This document shows positions 52,302 to 61,141 of a DNA stretch of 64,000 bases, piece after piece. The position numbers and the translations under genes were made by a program. Numbering within the stretch: position 1 is the stretch's first letter; every line of letters starts with the position of its first letter. Under the pieces are notes generated by a model that did not search any database, was not told the origin of the DNA, and saw only the letters and a program-made list of their open reading frames with translations. Source of the stretch: Candidatus Aminicenantes bacterium UBA6228 (lineage in GTDB: Bacteria; Acidobacteriota; Aminicenantia; Aminicenantales; Saccharicenantaceae). The stretch is from contig DJWO01000011.1 of the NCBI GenBank assembly GCA_002441005.1, forward strand, positions 15,483 to 79,482. Reading direction: 5' to 3'.

Positions 52302-53078
52302 ATGAGTCAACCGGACAAGCAGGACGGCCCGAATAAAATCAAACATCTTATAGGAGTGATGAGCGGGAAAGGCGGAGTAGGGAAGTCCACGGTTACCTAT
52401 CTTACCGCTCTGGCTCTAAAACAAAAAGACTATAAAGTCGGCATCCTCGATGCTGATATTACCGGGGCCAGCATTCCCCGGATGATGCATCTTCCTAAGT
52501 ATGAAATGAAAGTGGCGGGCGATTTTATTTGTCCGGTAGAGACCGAACAGAGGCTCAAAGTCATGTCCATCAGCTTTCTGGTTGATAACGAAGAACAGCC
52601 TGTTATCTGGCGGGGGCCACTCTTGAGTAAAGCTATCCAGCAGTTCTGGGGTGAAGTTCTCTGGGGCGAGCTGGACTTTTTAATCCTTGATATGCCACCG
52701 GGAACATCGGATGTGGCCATTACTGTTATGCAGGCTCTGCCCCTGGAGGGCTTTATTTATGTCACCACCCCTCAGGATCTGGTCTCAGTAGTGGTGGCCA
52801 GGTCCATTCAGATGGCAGACAGGCTTAAAATTCCGGCTCTGGGCCTGGTAGAGAATATGAGCTATTTTATTTGTCCTCACTGCGGCCAGATAACTAATTT
52901 TTACGGTCAGAACGAAACAGAAAAGCTGACAAAACGATATGGCACAGAATTGATCGTCCAGATTCCAGTTAGTGTCGAGCTGGCCAGGATGCCGTCGGAA
53001 GGACTGAAGCTCGAATCGCCGGTGGTAGCGGAAGTTCTGGACAAATTGGGAAACTTTCTGAGCCATAAACTAAAATGA
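52302..53078 (+). CDS. Mrp/NBP35-family Fe-S cluster carrier ATPase
   Basis: A 258-aa deviant-Walker P-loop ATPase: GKGGVGKST at 22-30, switch region LDADITGASIPRMM, ILDMPPGTSD, and the CxxC pair in FICPHCGQ that can bridge a 4Fe-4S cluster in the dimer. Family members (Mrp/ApbC, Nbp35) load clusters onto apoproteins. GGGAGGAG supports the ATG at 52302; the frame extends to a TTG at 52281 that would overlap this site. The gene lies between the tricorn-like protease and the calcium pump, with no apparent link. Confidence 0.93.
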   Translation: MSQPDKQDGPNKIKHLIGVMSGKGGVGKSTVTYLTALALKQKDYKVGILDADITGASIPRMMHLPKYEMKVAGDFICPVETEQRLKVMSISFLVDNEEQPVIWRGPLLSKAIQQFWGEVLWGELDFLILDMPPGTSDVAITVMQALPLEGFIYVTTPQDLVSVVVARSIQMADRLKIPALGLVENMSYFICPHCGQITNFYGQNETEKLTKRYGTELIVQIPVSVELARMPSEGLKLESPVVAEVLDKLGNFLSHKLK

Positions 53079-53226
53079 CGAGGAAGAGCTGGCGGAAACC
53101 AGCCGGTAATTAACTTCAAATTGGATACTCAGAATAAAAAAACTTAGCCGGTTTTTATGGGTTAGATGATATGATCTAAAGAAAATTTATTAACTTTTTA
53201 TAAGACGATAGAAAAGGAATAGGTCA

Positions 53227-55947
53227 ATGAAACAACCGTCATCAGAGAAAAAGTTCTGGAAATATTCACCCGAAGAAATTGCCGCTCATTTTGGTACCGA
53301 TTTAAAAAAAGGCCTGACTTCAGAGCAGGCCAGCCAGAATCTCGAGAAATATGGCCCAAACGAGCTGGAAGCAGCCCCGGGGCGTTCACGCCTGTCGGTC
53401 TTTTTTGATCAGTTTAAATCATTTTTGATCTGGGTCTTAATCGGAGCCGCCATCATCTCAGGTCTGATGGGTGAGTGGATCGATGCCCTGGCCATCGTGG
53501 CTATTGTCATCCTTAATGCCATTCTTGGCTTTGTTCAGGAATACCAGGCGGAAAAAGCTCTGCTGGCTCTTAAAAAGATGGCTGCCCCGATGTGCCGGGT
53601 AATCAGGAATGGGCAGTTAGTTCAAATTCCTGCCCGCCAGGTAGTTCCTGGAGACATCCTTGAACTGGAGGCCGGAGACAATATAAGTGCTGACGCCAGG
53701 ATTATATCCCATACTCCTAATTTTTCCGTTCTGGAAGCCAGTTTGACAGGCGAATCCACACCGGTCTATAAGACCGGCGTCGAGCTGGAGGAGGAAGACA
53801 TCCCCTTAGCTGACCGGGCTAATCTGGTCTATGCCGGTACCTCTGTTTCGGCTGGCAAGGCCATGGCTATTGTTGTTCAGACTGGCATGTCAACTGAACT
53901 GGGCAAAATTGCCCGGATGATTCAGGAAATATCCATGGAAACGACGCCTCTCCAGAGGAAACTGGAGCAATTCGGCCGGTTGCTGGTTTATCTCTGCTTT
54001 GGGCTGGTGGCGGTGGTTTTTCTGCTGGAATGGCTCAGGGGCGGGAAATTAGTTGAGGTCTTTTTAACGGCGGTCAGCCTGGCGGTCGCTGCCATACCGG
54101 AAGGGCTGCCCGCAGTTGTAACTATTGCTTTAGCCCTCGGTGTCCAGCGTCTGGTCAAACGTCATGTCCTTATCCGGAAATTGCCATCCGTTGAAACTCT
54201 GGGAGCAGCTACTGTCATCTGTTCTGATAAAACGGGCACGCTGACCAGAAATGAAATGATGGTCAGAGCTGTCTATGCTAATGGGCAGCTGTTTACGGTC
54301 AGCGGGAATGGTTATGAGCCTGAGGGAGATTTCAGCCTAGAACAAGATAAGGTTAATCCAGCCGACTATCCGGAGGTTTTAAAAACTCTAACCTGTGGAG
54401 TGCTTTGCAATTCTGCTTCTCTGGTTGAGGAAAATGGGCGGTATAGAATAGCTGGAGATCCCACGGAAGGGGCTTTGCTGTCAGCCGGATTGAAAGCTGG
54501 TCTGGAGAAAAACAAACTGGAAGACCAGGAGCCCCTGGTTGAGGAGATTCCGTTTGATTCCGAGCGGAAAATGATGACCATGATCAGGCGCTCTAAAGAG
54601 CAATATGTGGCCTATGTAAAAGGTGCACCCGATGTTCTTCTTCAGAATTGCAGCCGGCTGCTGGTTAATGGCGAGGAAGTTCCCCTTGGCCGGGAAGAGT
54701 TAAAAAAGATTCTGGAAGTTAATGATAGCCTGGCTAAACAGGCTCTCCGGGTTCTGGGTTGTGCTTACCGGGTAATGCCTTCTTTGCCTGAAAAGATGGA
54801 GGCCTCTTCTATTGAAAAAGATCTGATTTTTACCGGCCTGGTGGCCATGATTGACCCCCCGCGGAGTGAAGCTATTGAAGCCATGGGAAAATGCCTCCAG
54901 GCTGGAATCAAGCCGGTGATGATCACCGGTGATCATAAAATTACGGCTCTAGCTATCGCCTCAGAGATGGGTATGCTTCAGTCAGGCTCGGAAGCCCTGA
55001 GCGGAGAAGAGCTGAACAACCTGAGCCAGGAGGAACTGGAAAAACGGGTAGAAAAAATTCAAGTTTATGCCCGCGTTTCACCCGAGCATAAGTTGAGGAT
55101 AGTCAGGGCCTGGAAGAAAAAGGGGGAAGTGGTGGCCATGACCGGCGACGGAGTGAACGATGCCCCGGCCGTTAAAGAAGCAGATATCGGAGTGGCCATG
55201 GGTATTACCGGAACTGATGTAACCAAAGAAGTCTCTGATATGGTTATTACTGATGATAACTTTGCCTCGATTGTGGCCGCAGTCGAAGAGGGCCGGGCTA
55301 TTTATGACAATATCAAAAAGTTTGTTCATTATCTTCTGTCCTGCAATTTGGGCGAAATTATGGTTATGTTCGTGGCTTCTTTGGTAGGCTGGCCGGTGCC
55401 ACTTTTACCTATTCAAATCCTCTGGGTCAACCTGGTCACCGACAGCCTGCCGGCTCTGGGACTGGGTTTTGATCCTCCTGATAAAGACATTATGAAACGA
55501 GTGCCCAGGAAGCCTAACGAGCCGATTATAGAAAGGAATAGAGGCAGCTTGATGGCTGTTCAGGGCTTATTTATAGCTTTCTGTTCTTTGGTTGCCTTTA
55601 CTTATGTTCTTTTTGTCGAAAAAGAAGGAGTGGGCCGGGCCAGAACAGCAGCCTTTATCGTTCTGGCTGTCGCCCAGCTTTTCCAGGCCTTGAATTCCCG
55701 TCACCAGATGAAATCAATTTTTGGACTGGGCTTTTTCACCAATCTAAAACTGATTTATGCTTTACTGATTTCTCTTGTCCTTCAGCTCTCGGTTGTTTAT
55801 GTCCCGTTTATGCAAAAGATTTTTAAGACTGAAAATCTGACCTTATTTGACTGGGTACTGGTTGTTGTTTTATCTTCCTTGCCGTTCTGGACAATGGAGC
55901 TGGTCAAGCTGCTTAACAAAAAATTTAAGATATACGAAATATACTAA
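53227..55947 (+). CDS. Calcium-type P-type ATPase (P2A)
   Basis: A 906-aa cation pump. Asp334 in SDKTGTLT is phosphorylated; TGES at 174-177; the M4 motif AIPEGLPAVVTIALA (PEGLP near 291-295) is that of Ca2+ and Na+/K+ type II pumps; GDGVNDAPAVKEADIGVAMG is the hinge; M5-M6 have ILWVNLVTDSLPALGLGFDP with the N-x-x-x-D cation ligands. The N-terminal cation ATPase domain (YSPEEIAAHFGTDLKKGLTS) is present. Likely Ca2+ export, or another divalent cation. Monocistronic. Confidence 0.95.
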   Translation: MKQPSSEKKFWKYSPEEIAAHFGTDLKKGLTSEQASQNLEKYGPNELEAAPGRSRLSVFFDQFKSFLIWVLIGAAIISGLMGEWIDALAIVAIVILNAILGFVQEYQAEKALLALKKMAAPMCRVIRNGQLVQIPARQVVPGDILELEAGDNISADARIISHTPNFSVLEASLTGESTPVYKTGVELEEEDIPLADRANLVYAGTSVSAGKAMAIVVQTGMSTELGKIARMIQEISMETTPLQRKLEQFGRLLVYLCFGLVAVVFLLEWLRGGKLVEVFLTAVSLAVAAIPEGLPAVVTIALALGVQRLVKRHVLIRKLPSVETLGAATVICSDKTGTLTRNEMMVRAVYANGQLFTVSGNGYEPEGDFSLEQDKVNPADYPEVLKTLTCGVLCNSASLVEENGRYRIAGDPTEGALLSAGLKAGLEKNKLEDQEPLVEEIPFDSERKMMTMIRRSKEQYVAYVKGAPDVLLQNCSRLLVNGEEVPLGREELKKILEVNDSLAKQALRVLGCAYRVMPSLPEKMEASSIEKDLIFTGLVAMIDPPRSEAIEAMGKCLQAGIKPVMITGDHKITALAIASEMGMLQSGSEALSGEELNNLSQEELEKRVEKIQVYARVSPEHKLRIVRAWKKKGEVVAMTGDGVNDAPAVKEADIGVAMGITGTDVTKEVSDMVITDDNFASIVAAVEEGRAIYDNIKKFVHYLLSCNLGEIMVMFVASLVGWPVPLLPIQILWVNLVTDSLPALGLGFDPPDKDIMKRVPRKPNEPIIERNRGSLMAVQGLFIAFCSLVAFTYVLFVEKEGVGRARTAAFIVLAVAQLFQALNSRHQMKSIFGLGFFTNLKLIYALLISLVLQLSVVYVPFMQKIFKTENLTLFDWVLVVVLSSLPFWTMELVKLLNKKFKIYEIY

Positions 55948-56061
55948 AAGCCAGAAGACAGCTTAAAGCGGCTTAAACATCTGGCTGAAGCCCGGCCGGG
56001 ACTTTGACTTGTTTTAAAAGTTGAGGGTCTGATTTTCAACCTCGGTTATTCCCTGGCGAGT

Positions 56062-56799
56062 TTATTTCATCCGCCTGATACGAACTTCTATTTCCGGCGT
56101 TTCCTTCAAGAGAGTAACTAACCTGGAGGTATTGGTATCGCCATAGTGGTAAGGGTAAAGAATGGCCGGCTTTATCCATTTAGCGGCTTCGGCCACCATC
56201 TCCGGGGTCATGGTATAGGGCAGGTTCATAGGTAAAAAAGCAATATCAATGTTTTTGAGGTTTTTCATCTCAGGAACATTTTCAGTATCACCGGCCACAT
56301 AAACTCTCTTATCACCAAAAGTAATGATATAACCATTACCAGCTCCCCGCGGATGAAAAGGCTGGCCATCAGGCCTCTTATGAACCAGATTATAAGCCGG
56401 CACAGCTTCAATCTGCAGGCCGAGAAGATTCAGGCGGTCGCCATTTTTCATGACTTTCAGGCCGGGAACCTTGGACTGGCAGCTGGCCGGGCCAGCGATA
56501 ATAGTTGAATCCTTTTTCAGAATTTTCAGGGCTTCCTGGTCGAAATGGTCATAATGATCATGGGTAATCAGAATCAAGTCAGCCTGGGGAAGCTGCTGAT
56601 AATTGCCTTCGCTCATCACCGGATCGCAGTGGATGACTTGCCCTCCAAAAGTCAAAATCAAACTGGAATGACCGATAAAGGTAATCTTTAAATCGCCAGC
56701 CGAAGTTTTGATAACATCTTCTTCCAGTTTTTGGCCAAAAGCCAGCAGTGGTATCAACCCCAGAAGCAAACTCAGGGTTAAGACGATTAACCTATCCAT
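56062..56799 (-). CDS. Secreted UlaG-like metallo-beta-lactamase-fold hydrolase
   Basis: A 245-aa protein with signal peptide 1-22 (ending LLAFGQ) and the metallo-beta-lactamase fold of the UlaG/L-ascorbate-lactonase-like group: FIGHSSLILTFGGQVIHCDP, LILITHDHYDHFD (H-x-H-x-D-H), YVAGDTENVPEM and the last His in LYPYHYGDT. Such proteins are often annotated as MBL-fold metal-dependent hydrolases; the exported form is notable. Substrate unknown. Confidence 0.92.
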   Translation of the reverse strand: MDRLIVLTLSLLLGLIPLLAFGQKLEEDVIKTSAGDLKITFIGHSSLILTFGGQVIHCDPVMSEGNYQQLPQADLILITHDHYDHFDQEALKILKKDSTIIAGPASCQSKVPGLKVMKNGDRLNLLGLQIEAVPAYNLVHKRPDGQPFHPRGAGNGYIITFGDKRVYVAGDTENVPEMKNLKNIDIAFLPMNLPYTMTPEMVAEAAKWIKPAILYPYHYGDTNTSRLVTLLKETPEIEVRIRRMK

Positions 56800-56873
56800 C
56801 TTCCTCCTCCTTTAAAAATATTTTAGCACATGGAAAATGATTAAAAAAGATTTTATTCTCGGTGAGAATTACT

Positions 56874-56879
56874 TATAAT
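56874..56879 (+). promoter_or_regulatory. -10 box of the histidine kinase
   Basis: Perfect TATAAT; the region 17 bases upstream (TTTTAT) is a weak -35. It would place the transcript start near 56886, about 64 nt before the chosen ATG. Confidence 0.45.
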
Positions 56880-56949
56880 GTCAGCCAGTGAGGCTACAAA
56901 TAGGCCTGGGGTAATTTTGAGCTTCAGGAATCAGCCTCTGGATACTCAG

Positions 56950-58686
56950 ATGAAGCTAAAAAGGTTTTTCTGGCGAAGCCTCCTATCACTCTGGTCTATT
57001 CCCCTTATCATCCTGGTGGCAGTGGCCTTGGTTACTATCCGGAAAGAAAAGACAGTTGAGATAAAGAGAGAGCTGGATGAACTCCAGGAACTGGCCCTGA
57101 CTTTGACGGCAGAAATTAGCTCTTTCCCGGAGCTGAATAACAAAGACTTAGGTGAGCTTCTTATAACTCAAGCCAGGCTGTCCAGGATCCGAGTCACTCT
57201 AATTGAAGCCACCGGCCAGGTGACTTTTGACAGTGAAAAAGAAGCAGCCGAGCTGGAAAGCCACCGTTACCGGCCTGAGATTTATCGGGCCCTGTCTGGC
57301 CAAATTGGCTCCAGCTCACGTTACAGTGATACCCTGAAAAAGATGATGTTCTACGTGGCTGTTCCTGTCAGGCGGGATTCGCAGATTATCGGCGCCTGCC
57401 GCGTCAGCCGTGATCTTGACCTGGCAACTATGGCCTACCGATCAGCTCTTAAGTATTTTCTGACGGTTTTCGGCCTGGCTTTAATCTTAAGCTGGGCTTT
57501 GATTTATTTTTATTTAAGAAAATTATTTAAGCCATTAAACGAATTGTTATCAATTATCAGCCAGGCAGAAACCTCAGGAGAACAGGTGGTGGTCAGAGCT
57601 TCGCTTCTCAAAAAACTGGGTGAGCTGGCTGGCGGGGTCAGTCAGCTGATTTCCCAGAAAGAAGAATTGGCTTCTCATCTTCGTGAGGAGCAGGAAATTC
57701 TGGCCGGACTGTTTGAGGAGACTGGCGAGGGCTGGCTGCTTCTTGATAACGAGGGGAAAATTATTCTGGCCAATGAGACTCTTAGAAAGATGTTCCCGGA
57801 TCTGAACCTTAAGCAGGAGTTCTACTGGCAGGCTTTCCTCTGGCCTGAGTTGAATACCCTTATTGACCAGGTTAAAGAGAAATTGAAACCGGTCAGCAGT
57901 CAGATAGAAAGACAAGGACGTTTCTTTTCCTGCTCGGTGAGCTGGCTCAGAGCCCGGCAGCACTTCTTGTTGAGATTTGCCGAGATAACCGATAGGGTTG
58001 ATCTGGCCAGAAAGAAACAGGAATTCCAGGCAAACCTGATCCATGAACTTAAAACACCGCTGACGGCCGTCAGTGGATTTATTGAAGCCCTGGAAGAAGA
58101 AAATCTAAGTCCCGAAGGGAAAAGTTATCTGGCCATTATCAAAAGAAATACCGGCCGTCTAAACCGGCTGATTGAAGATTTGGCCCGGTTATCAGAGCTG
58201 GAGGAAAAAGGCGAAAAGCTGGAAAAGGAACGGGTAAATCTGTCCGAGATAGTTCAATCAGTGGTGAAAATTTATGGTCCTCAGGCCGCCAAAAAAGGCC
58301 TGACTCTTAAGGTTAACCAGGAACCGCTGGTGACTATTGAAGCTGATCCCTTTTTACTGGAACAATTGGTCATAAATCTGGTTGATAACGCTATCCGCTA
58401 CACCGAACAGGGCGGGATAACCATCAGTCTGCAGAATAAAAATCAGGGGGTAGAGATGGAAGTGGCCGATACGGGCCTTGGCCTGGCCGAAGAGCAGCTG
58501 CCCAGGATTTTTGAAAGATTTTATGTTGTTGATAAATCGCGTTCGAGAAAAACCGGTGGAACCGGACTCGGACTGGCCATCGTCAAGCACATCATCCTTC
58601 TCCACCAGGGTAAAATAACCGTGAGAAGTGCACCAGGGGCAGGAACGGTCTTTACTGTCTGGTTGCCTGAAAAGCAGCCAGAATAG
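56950..58686 (+). CDS. PhoR-like sensor histidine kinase
   Basis: A 578-aa membrane kinase: TM1 about 9-29, an extracytoplasmic sensor of about 125 residues, TM2 about 168-189, HAMP-like linker, PAS domain (about 250-345, GLFEETGEGWLLLDNEGKII), HisKA with His365 in HELKTPLTAV, and HATPase_c with the N box LVINLVDNAIRY, GLGLAEEQLPRIFERFY and GGTGLGLAIVKHI. An in-frame ATG at 56878 lies on a TATAAT sequence that is better read as a -10 box, so the ATG at 56950 (MKLKRFFWRS) is used. No response-regulator gene is adjacent. Confidence 0.92.
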   Translation: MKLKRFFWRSLLSLWSIPLIILVAVALVTIRKEKTVEIKRELDELQELALTLTAEISSFPELNNKDLGELLITQARLSRIRVTLIEATGQVTFDSEKEAAELESHRYRPEIYRALSGQIGSSSRYSDTLKKMMFYVAVPVRRDSQIIGACRVSRDLDLATMAYRSALKYFLTVFGLALILSWALIYFYLRKLFKPLNELLSIISQAETSGEQVVVRASLLKKLGELAGGVSQLISQKEELASHLREEQEILAGLFEETGEGWLLLDNEGKIILANETLRKMFPDLNLKQEFYWQAFLWPELNTLIDQVKEKLKPVSSQIERQGRFFSCSVSWLRARQHFLLRFAEITDRVDLARKKQEFQANLIHELKTPLTAVSGFIEALEEENLSPEGKSYLAIIKRNTGRLNRLIEDLARLSELEEKGEKLEKERVNLSEIVQSVVKIYGPQAAKKGLTLKVNQEPLVTIEADPFLLEQLVINLVDNAIRYTEQGGITISLQNKNQGVEMEVADTGLGLAEEQLPRIFERFYVVDKSRSRKTGGTGLGLAIVKHIILLHQGKITVRSAPGAGTVFTVWLPEKQPE

Positions 58687-58743
58687 CCTCAGCCGCAATA
58701 ATCGGCTATAATTTCATTGAGTCGTGGTGAGGAGAAAAGGCTT

Positions 58744-59064
58744 ATGGCTGAACTGGAAATTAAAGGCAAAAAACTTAAGCTGAATGAAGATGGATTTCTA
58801 ATCAATCCTGAGGTCTGGGATAAAGAAATAGCCGAAGAACTGGCTAAAGTGACTGAAGGCATTCAGGCTATGACCGAAGAACACTGGCGAATTGTCAATT
58901 ATATTCGTGATTATTATCTGCAGAAAGGCCAGGCCCCGATGGTCAGGAAAATGGTAAATGAAACTGGTCTTAACCTCAAGCATATTTATCAGCTTTTTCC
59001 ATCAGGCCCGGCCAAAGGCGCTTGCAAGGTGGCTGGCTTACCCAAACCTGACGGCTGCGTGTGA
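58744..59064 (+). CDS. dsrC: DsrC-type sulfur-carrier protein
   Basis: A 106-aa DsrC/TusE-family protein. The C-terminal arm GPAKGACKVAGLPKPDGCV holds both redox cysteines, Cys94 and the penultimate Cys105, 11 residues apart. TusE-only proteins keep just the last one, so this is a true DsrC, the protein that carries the trisulfide made by dissimilatory sulfite reductase. No dsrAB, dsrMK or tus genes are nearby. GAGGAG supports the ATG at 58744; the longer frame begins at TTG 58717. It follows the histidine kinase after 57 bases and is convergent with a cysteine desulfurase gene. Confidence 0.95.
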   Translation: MAELEIKGKKLKLNEDGFLINPEVWDKEIAEELAKVTEGIQAMTEEHWRIVNYIRDYYLQKGQAPMVRKMVNETGLNLKHIYQLFPSGPAKGACKVAGLPKPDGCV

Positions 59065-59111
59065 GCCCTGATGGCTTGGTTTCTTGATTTCGCCGCCGGC
59101 TTTTTCCTGTT

Positions 59112-60266
59112 TTATCTTTTGAAAGCGGCAATCTCTTTAACTGCTTGAATAGCCGATTTGATCTCGTCTTCAGTATTAAATGGCCCGACTCCAAACCTGA
59201 CCGAGCCTTTGATTTTATCTGTGCCCAGCTGTTCATGGACCAGTGGAGCGCAATGCAAGCCTGCCCGGCAGGCAATATTATAATCAACATCCAGCATAAT
59301 GCCTGTATCCTGAGCTTCCAGACTGTTGACATTGAAGGAGATGACACCAATATGCCGGTCGAGATGGTCCTGGCAATAAAGAGTTACACCCTCCAGGCCC
59401 TTCAGACCTTCAACCAGCATTCTGGTCAGCTTCATTTCCTGTTCATGGATATTGTCTAAACCACGGGCTACAACCCATTTGAGACCGGCATTCAGGCCAG
59501 CTATTCCTAAGAGATTGCCAGTCCCGTATTCCAGCCGCCAGGGATATTCTTCGAGATGAGTTCTCTGAGCCGAACGGACGCCGGTTCCGCCGGCCCTGGT
59601 GATCCTGATATTGGCTTCCGGACCGATACACAAGCCGCCAATGCCCGTTGGGCCGAGGAGAGATTTGTGACCGGTAAAGGCCACAACATCTATGTTCATC
59701 TCTTTCATATTAATGGGAATTTTCCCGGCTGATTGAGAAGCATCAATAAGGAAGGTGACTCCTTTTTCGTGGCAGAGGTAACCGATTTCCTTCACCGGCT
59801 GGATAGTGCCGATAACATTGGATGCCTGATTGACCACCACCAGCCTGGTATTCTTTTTTATTTTATTTTTGATGTCATCAGGATCGATAAAACCCTGGCT
59901 ATCAAAAGGAACATAATCCACCTCCACTCCCGCCAGGGACAAATGATAGAGAGGTCTGAGGACCGAATTATGCTCAAGAGTGGTGGTAATAGCGTGATCT
60001 CCAGGCTGAAGCAAACCGAAAATAGCCAGGTTGAGAGCGTCTGTTGAATTATAACCAAAGCACAGCCGGTTGGGATCAGGCCCGCCGAAAAAGTCTGTCA
60101 GCAGTTTTCTTGTTTCCTCCACCATTTGTCCGGCTTCAAGACAGAGATCATAGCCGGAGCGCCCTGGGTTTACCCCAAAATGCCGGTAAAAATAATCCAT
60201 AAACTGGTAAACTTCTTCAGGCTTGGGGAAAGACGTCGCTCCGTTATCAAGGTAGATTAGACTCAT
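59112..60266 (-). CDS. Class V aminotransferase, cysteine desulfurase family
   Basis: A 384-aa PLP enzyme of the SufS/CsdA-like subgroup. YLDNGATSFPKPEEV at the start, TTTLEHNSVLRP, the PLP-binding Lys201 in FTGHKSLLGP, and an active-site-loop Cys in CRAGLHCAP (Cys333/Cys339). It should take sulfur from cysteine as an enzyme persulfide. The acceptor is not a SufE or IscU encoded nearby; the convergent dsrC, 47 bases away, is a possible acceptor (inference). GGAGG precedes the ATG. Confidence 0.92.
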   Translation of the reverse strand: MSLIYLDNGATSFPKPEEVYQFMDYFYRHFGVNPGRSGYDLCLEAGQMVEETRKLLTDFFGGPDPNRLCFGYNSTDALNLAIFGLLQPGDHAITTTLEHNSVLRPLYHLSLAGVEVDYVPFDSQGFIDPDDIKNKIKKNTRLVVVNQASNVIGTIQPVKEIGYLCHEKGVTFLIDASQSAGKIPINMKEMNIDVVAFTGHKSLLGPTGIGGLCIGPEANIRITRAGGTGVRSAQRTHLEEYPWRLEYGTGNLLGIAGLNAGLKWVVARGLDNIHEQEMKLTRMLVEGLKGLEGVTLYCQDHLDRHIGVISFNVNSLEAQDTGIMLDVDYNIACRAGLHCAPLVHEQLGTDKIKGSVRFGVGPFNTEDEIKSAIQAVKEIAAFKR

Positions 60267-60541
60267 CTTAAAAACCTCCAGTTAAATTTTAAACCCAGGA
60301 AACGAACAGGACAGAAGGCGTCAAAATAGCTGCTGAAATTACAATTTGTATCCATGGCCAAAAATCAAAAGATTATGTTATTAAAAAGGCGGCTGTTTAG
60401 CAATTGAAAAAACTGATTAGCTCGAAATAAGTCTCGGGGGTGGTCAGCCGGAAGGAAAGACAAGATTACCCGAAAAAAATATTTTTTATCAAAGGTATTG
60501 AAATTTAGCTGAATGGTGCTAATATTTATGGCTAAAATGAA
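60267..60541. other. Divergent intergenic region
   Basis: AT-rich region between the cysteine desulfurase and folK. It must hold both promoters, but I find no hexamer pair good enough to mark. Confidence 0.4.
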
Positions 60542-61045
60542 ATGAAATACTATATGTCCCTTGGCAGCAATCTGGGCGACCGTGGCCGCCATTTAAAACA
60601 GGCCCGCCTTTTGCTGGAAAAGGCAGGGGCCAGAATTTTGAGACAGTCTTCAGTTTATGAAACCGAGCCGGTAGATTATCGGCAGCAGCCCTGGTTTTAT
60701 AATCAGGTTCTGGAGATTGAAATCGCCTGTAATCCTATCTCTCTTCTTGATTTAGTTAAAGATATTGAGCAGAGAATGAAACGCCGGCCGGCTTTTGATA
60801 AGGGGCCAAGAGTTATTGACATTGATATTCTGCTGGCCGGAAAGACAGTGGTTCAAACTCAGAAGCTGATGATTCCTCACCCCAGAATGAGCTTTAGAAA
60901 TTTTGTGATGATTCCCTTGCTTGAAATTGCTCCCGACCTGGTGCATCCTCTTCTTCATGAAACGGTGGCTGAACTTGTCCGGACCACGGGTGACAACTCG
61001 GCCGTTAGAAAAATAGAAGAGGCACCACAGCAACTGGCAGTCTGA
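60542..61045 (+). CDS. folK: Hydroxymethyldihydropterin pyrophosphokinase
   Basis: A 167-aa FolK: SLGSNLGDRGRHLKQARLLL at the front, YETEPVDYRQQPWFYNQVLE, RGP-like KGPRVIDIDILLAG with the Mg2+-binding Asp pair, and IPHPRMSFRNFVMIPLLEIA. It transfers pyrophosphate from ATP to 6-hydroxymethyl-7,8-dihydropterin in folate synthesis. No other folate genes lie next to it. No strong ribosome site; the start ATG at 60542 is fixed by alignment to the family start. Confidence 0.96.
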   Translation: MKYYMSLGSNLGDRGRHLKQARLLLEKAGARILRQSSVYETEPVDYRQQPWFYNQVLEIEIACNPISLLDLVKDIEQRMKRRPAFDKGPRVIDIDILLAGKTVVQTQKLMIPHPRMSFRNFVMIPLLEIAPDLVHPLLHETVAELVRTTGDNSAVRKIEEAPQQLAV

Positions 61046-61141
61046 TCGTTAACTCTGTTCTCTAATTTCCAGACTAATTTACAATTCGGTTAATTCAACC
61101 TTCTATTTATATTGGCCCATATCTGTCTGCCTGCCGGCTCT

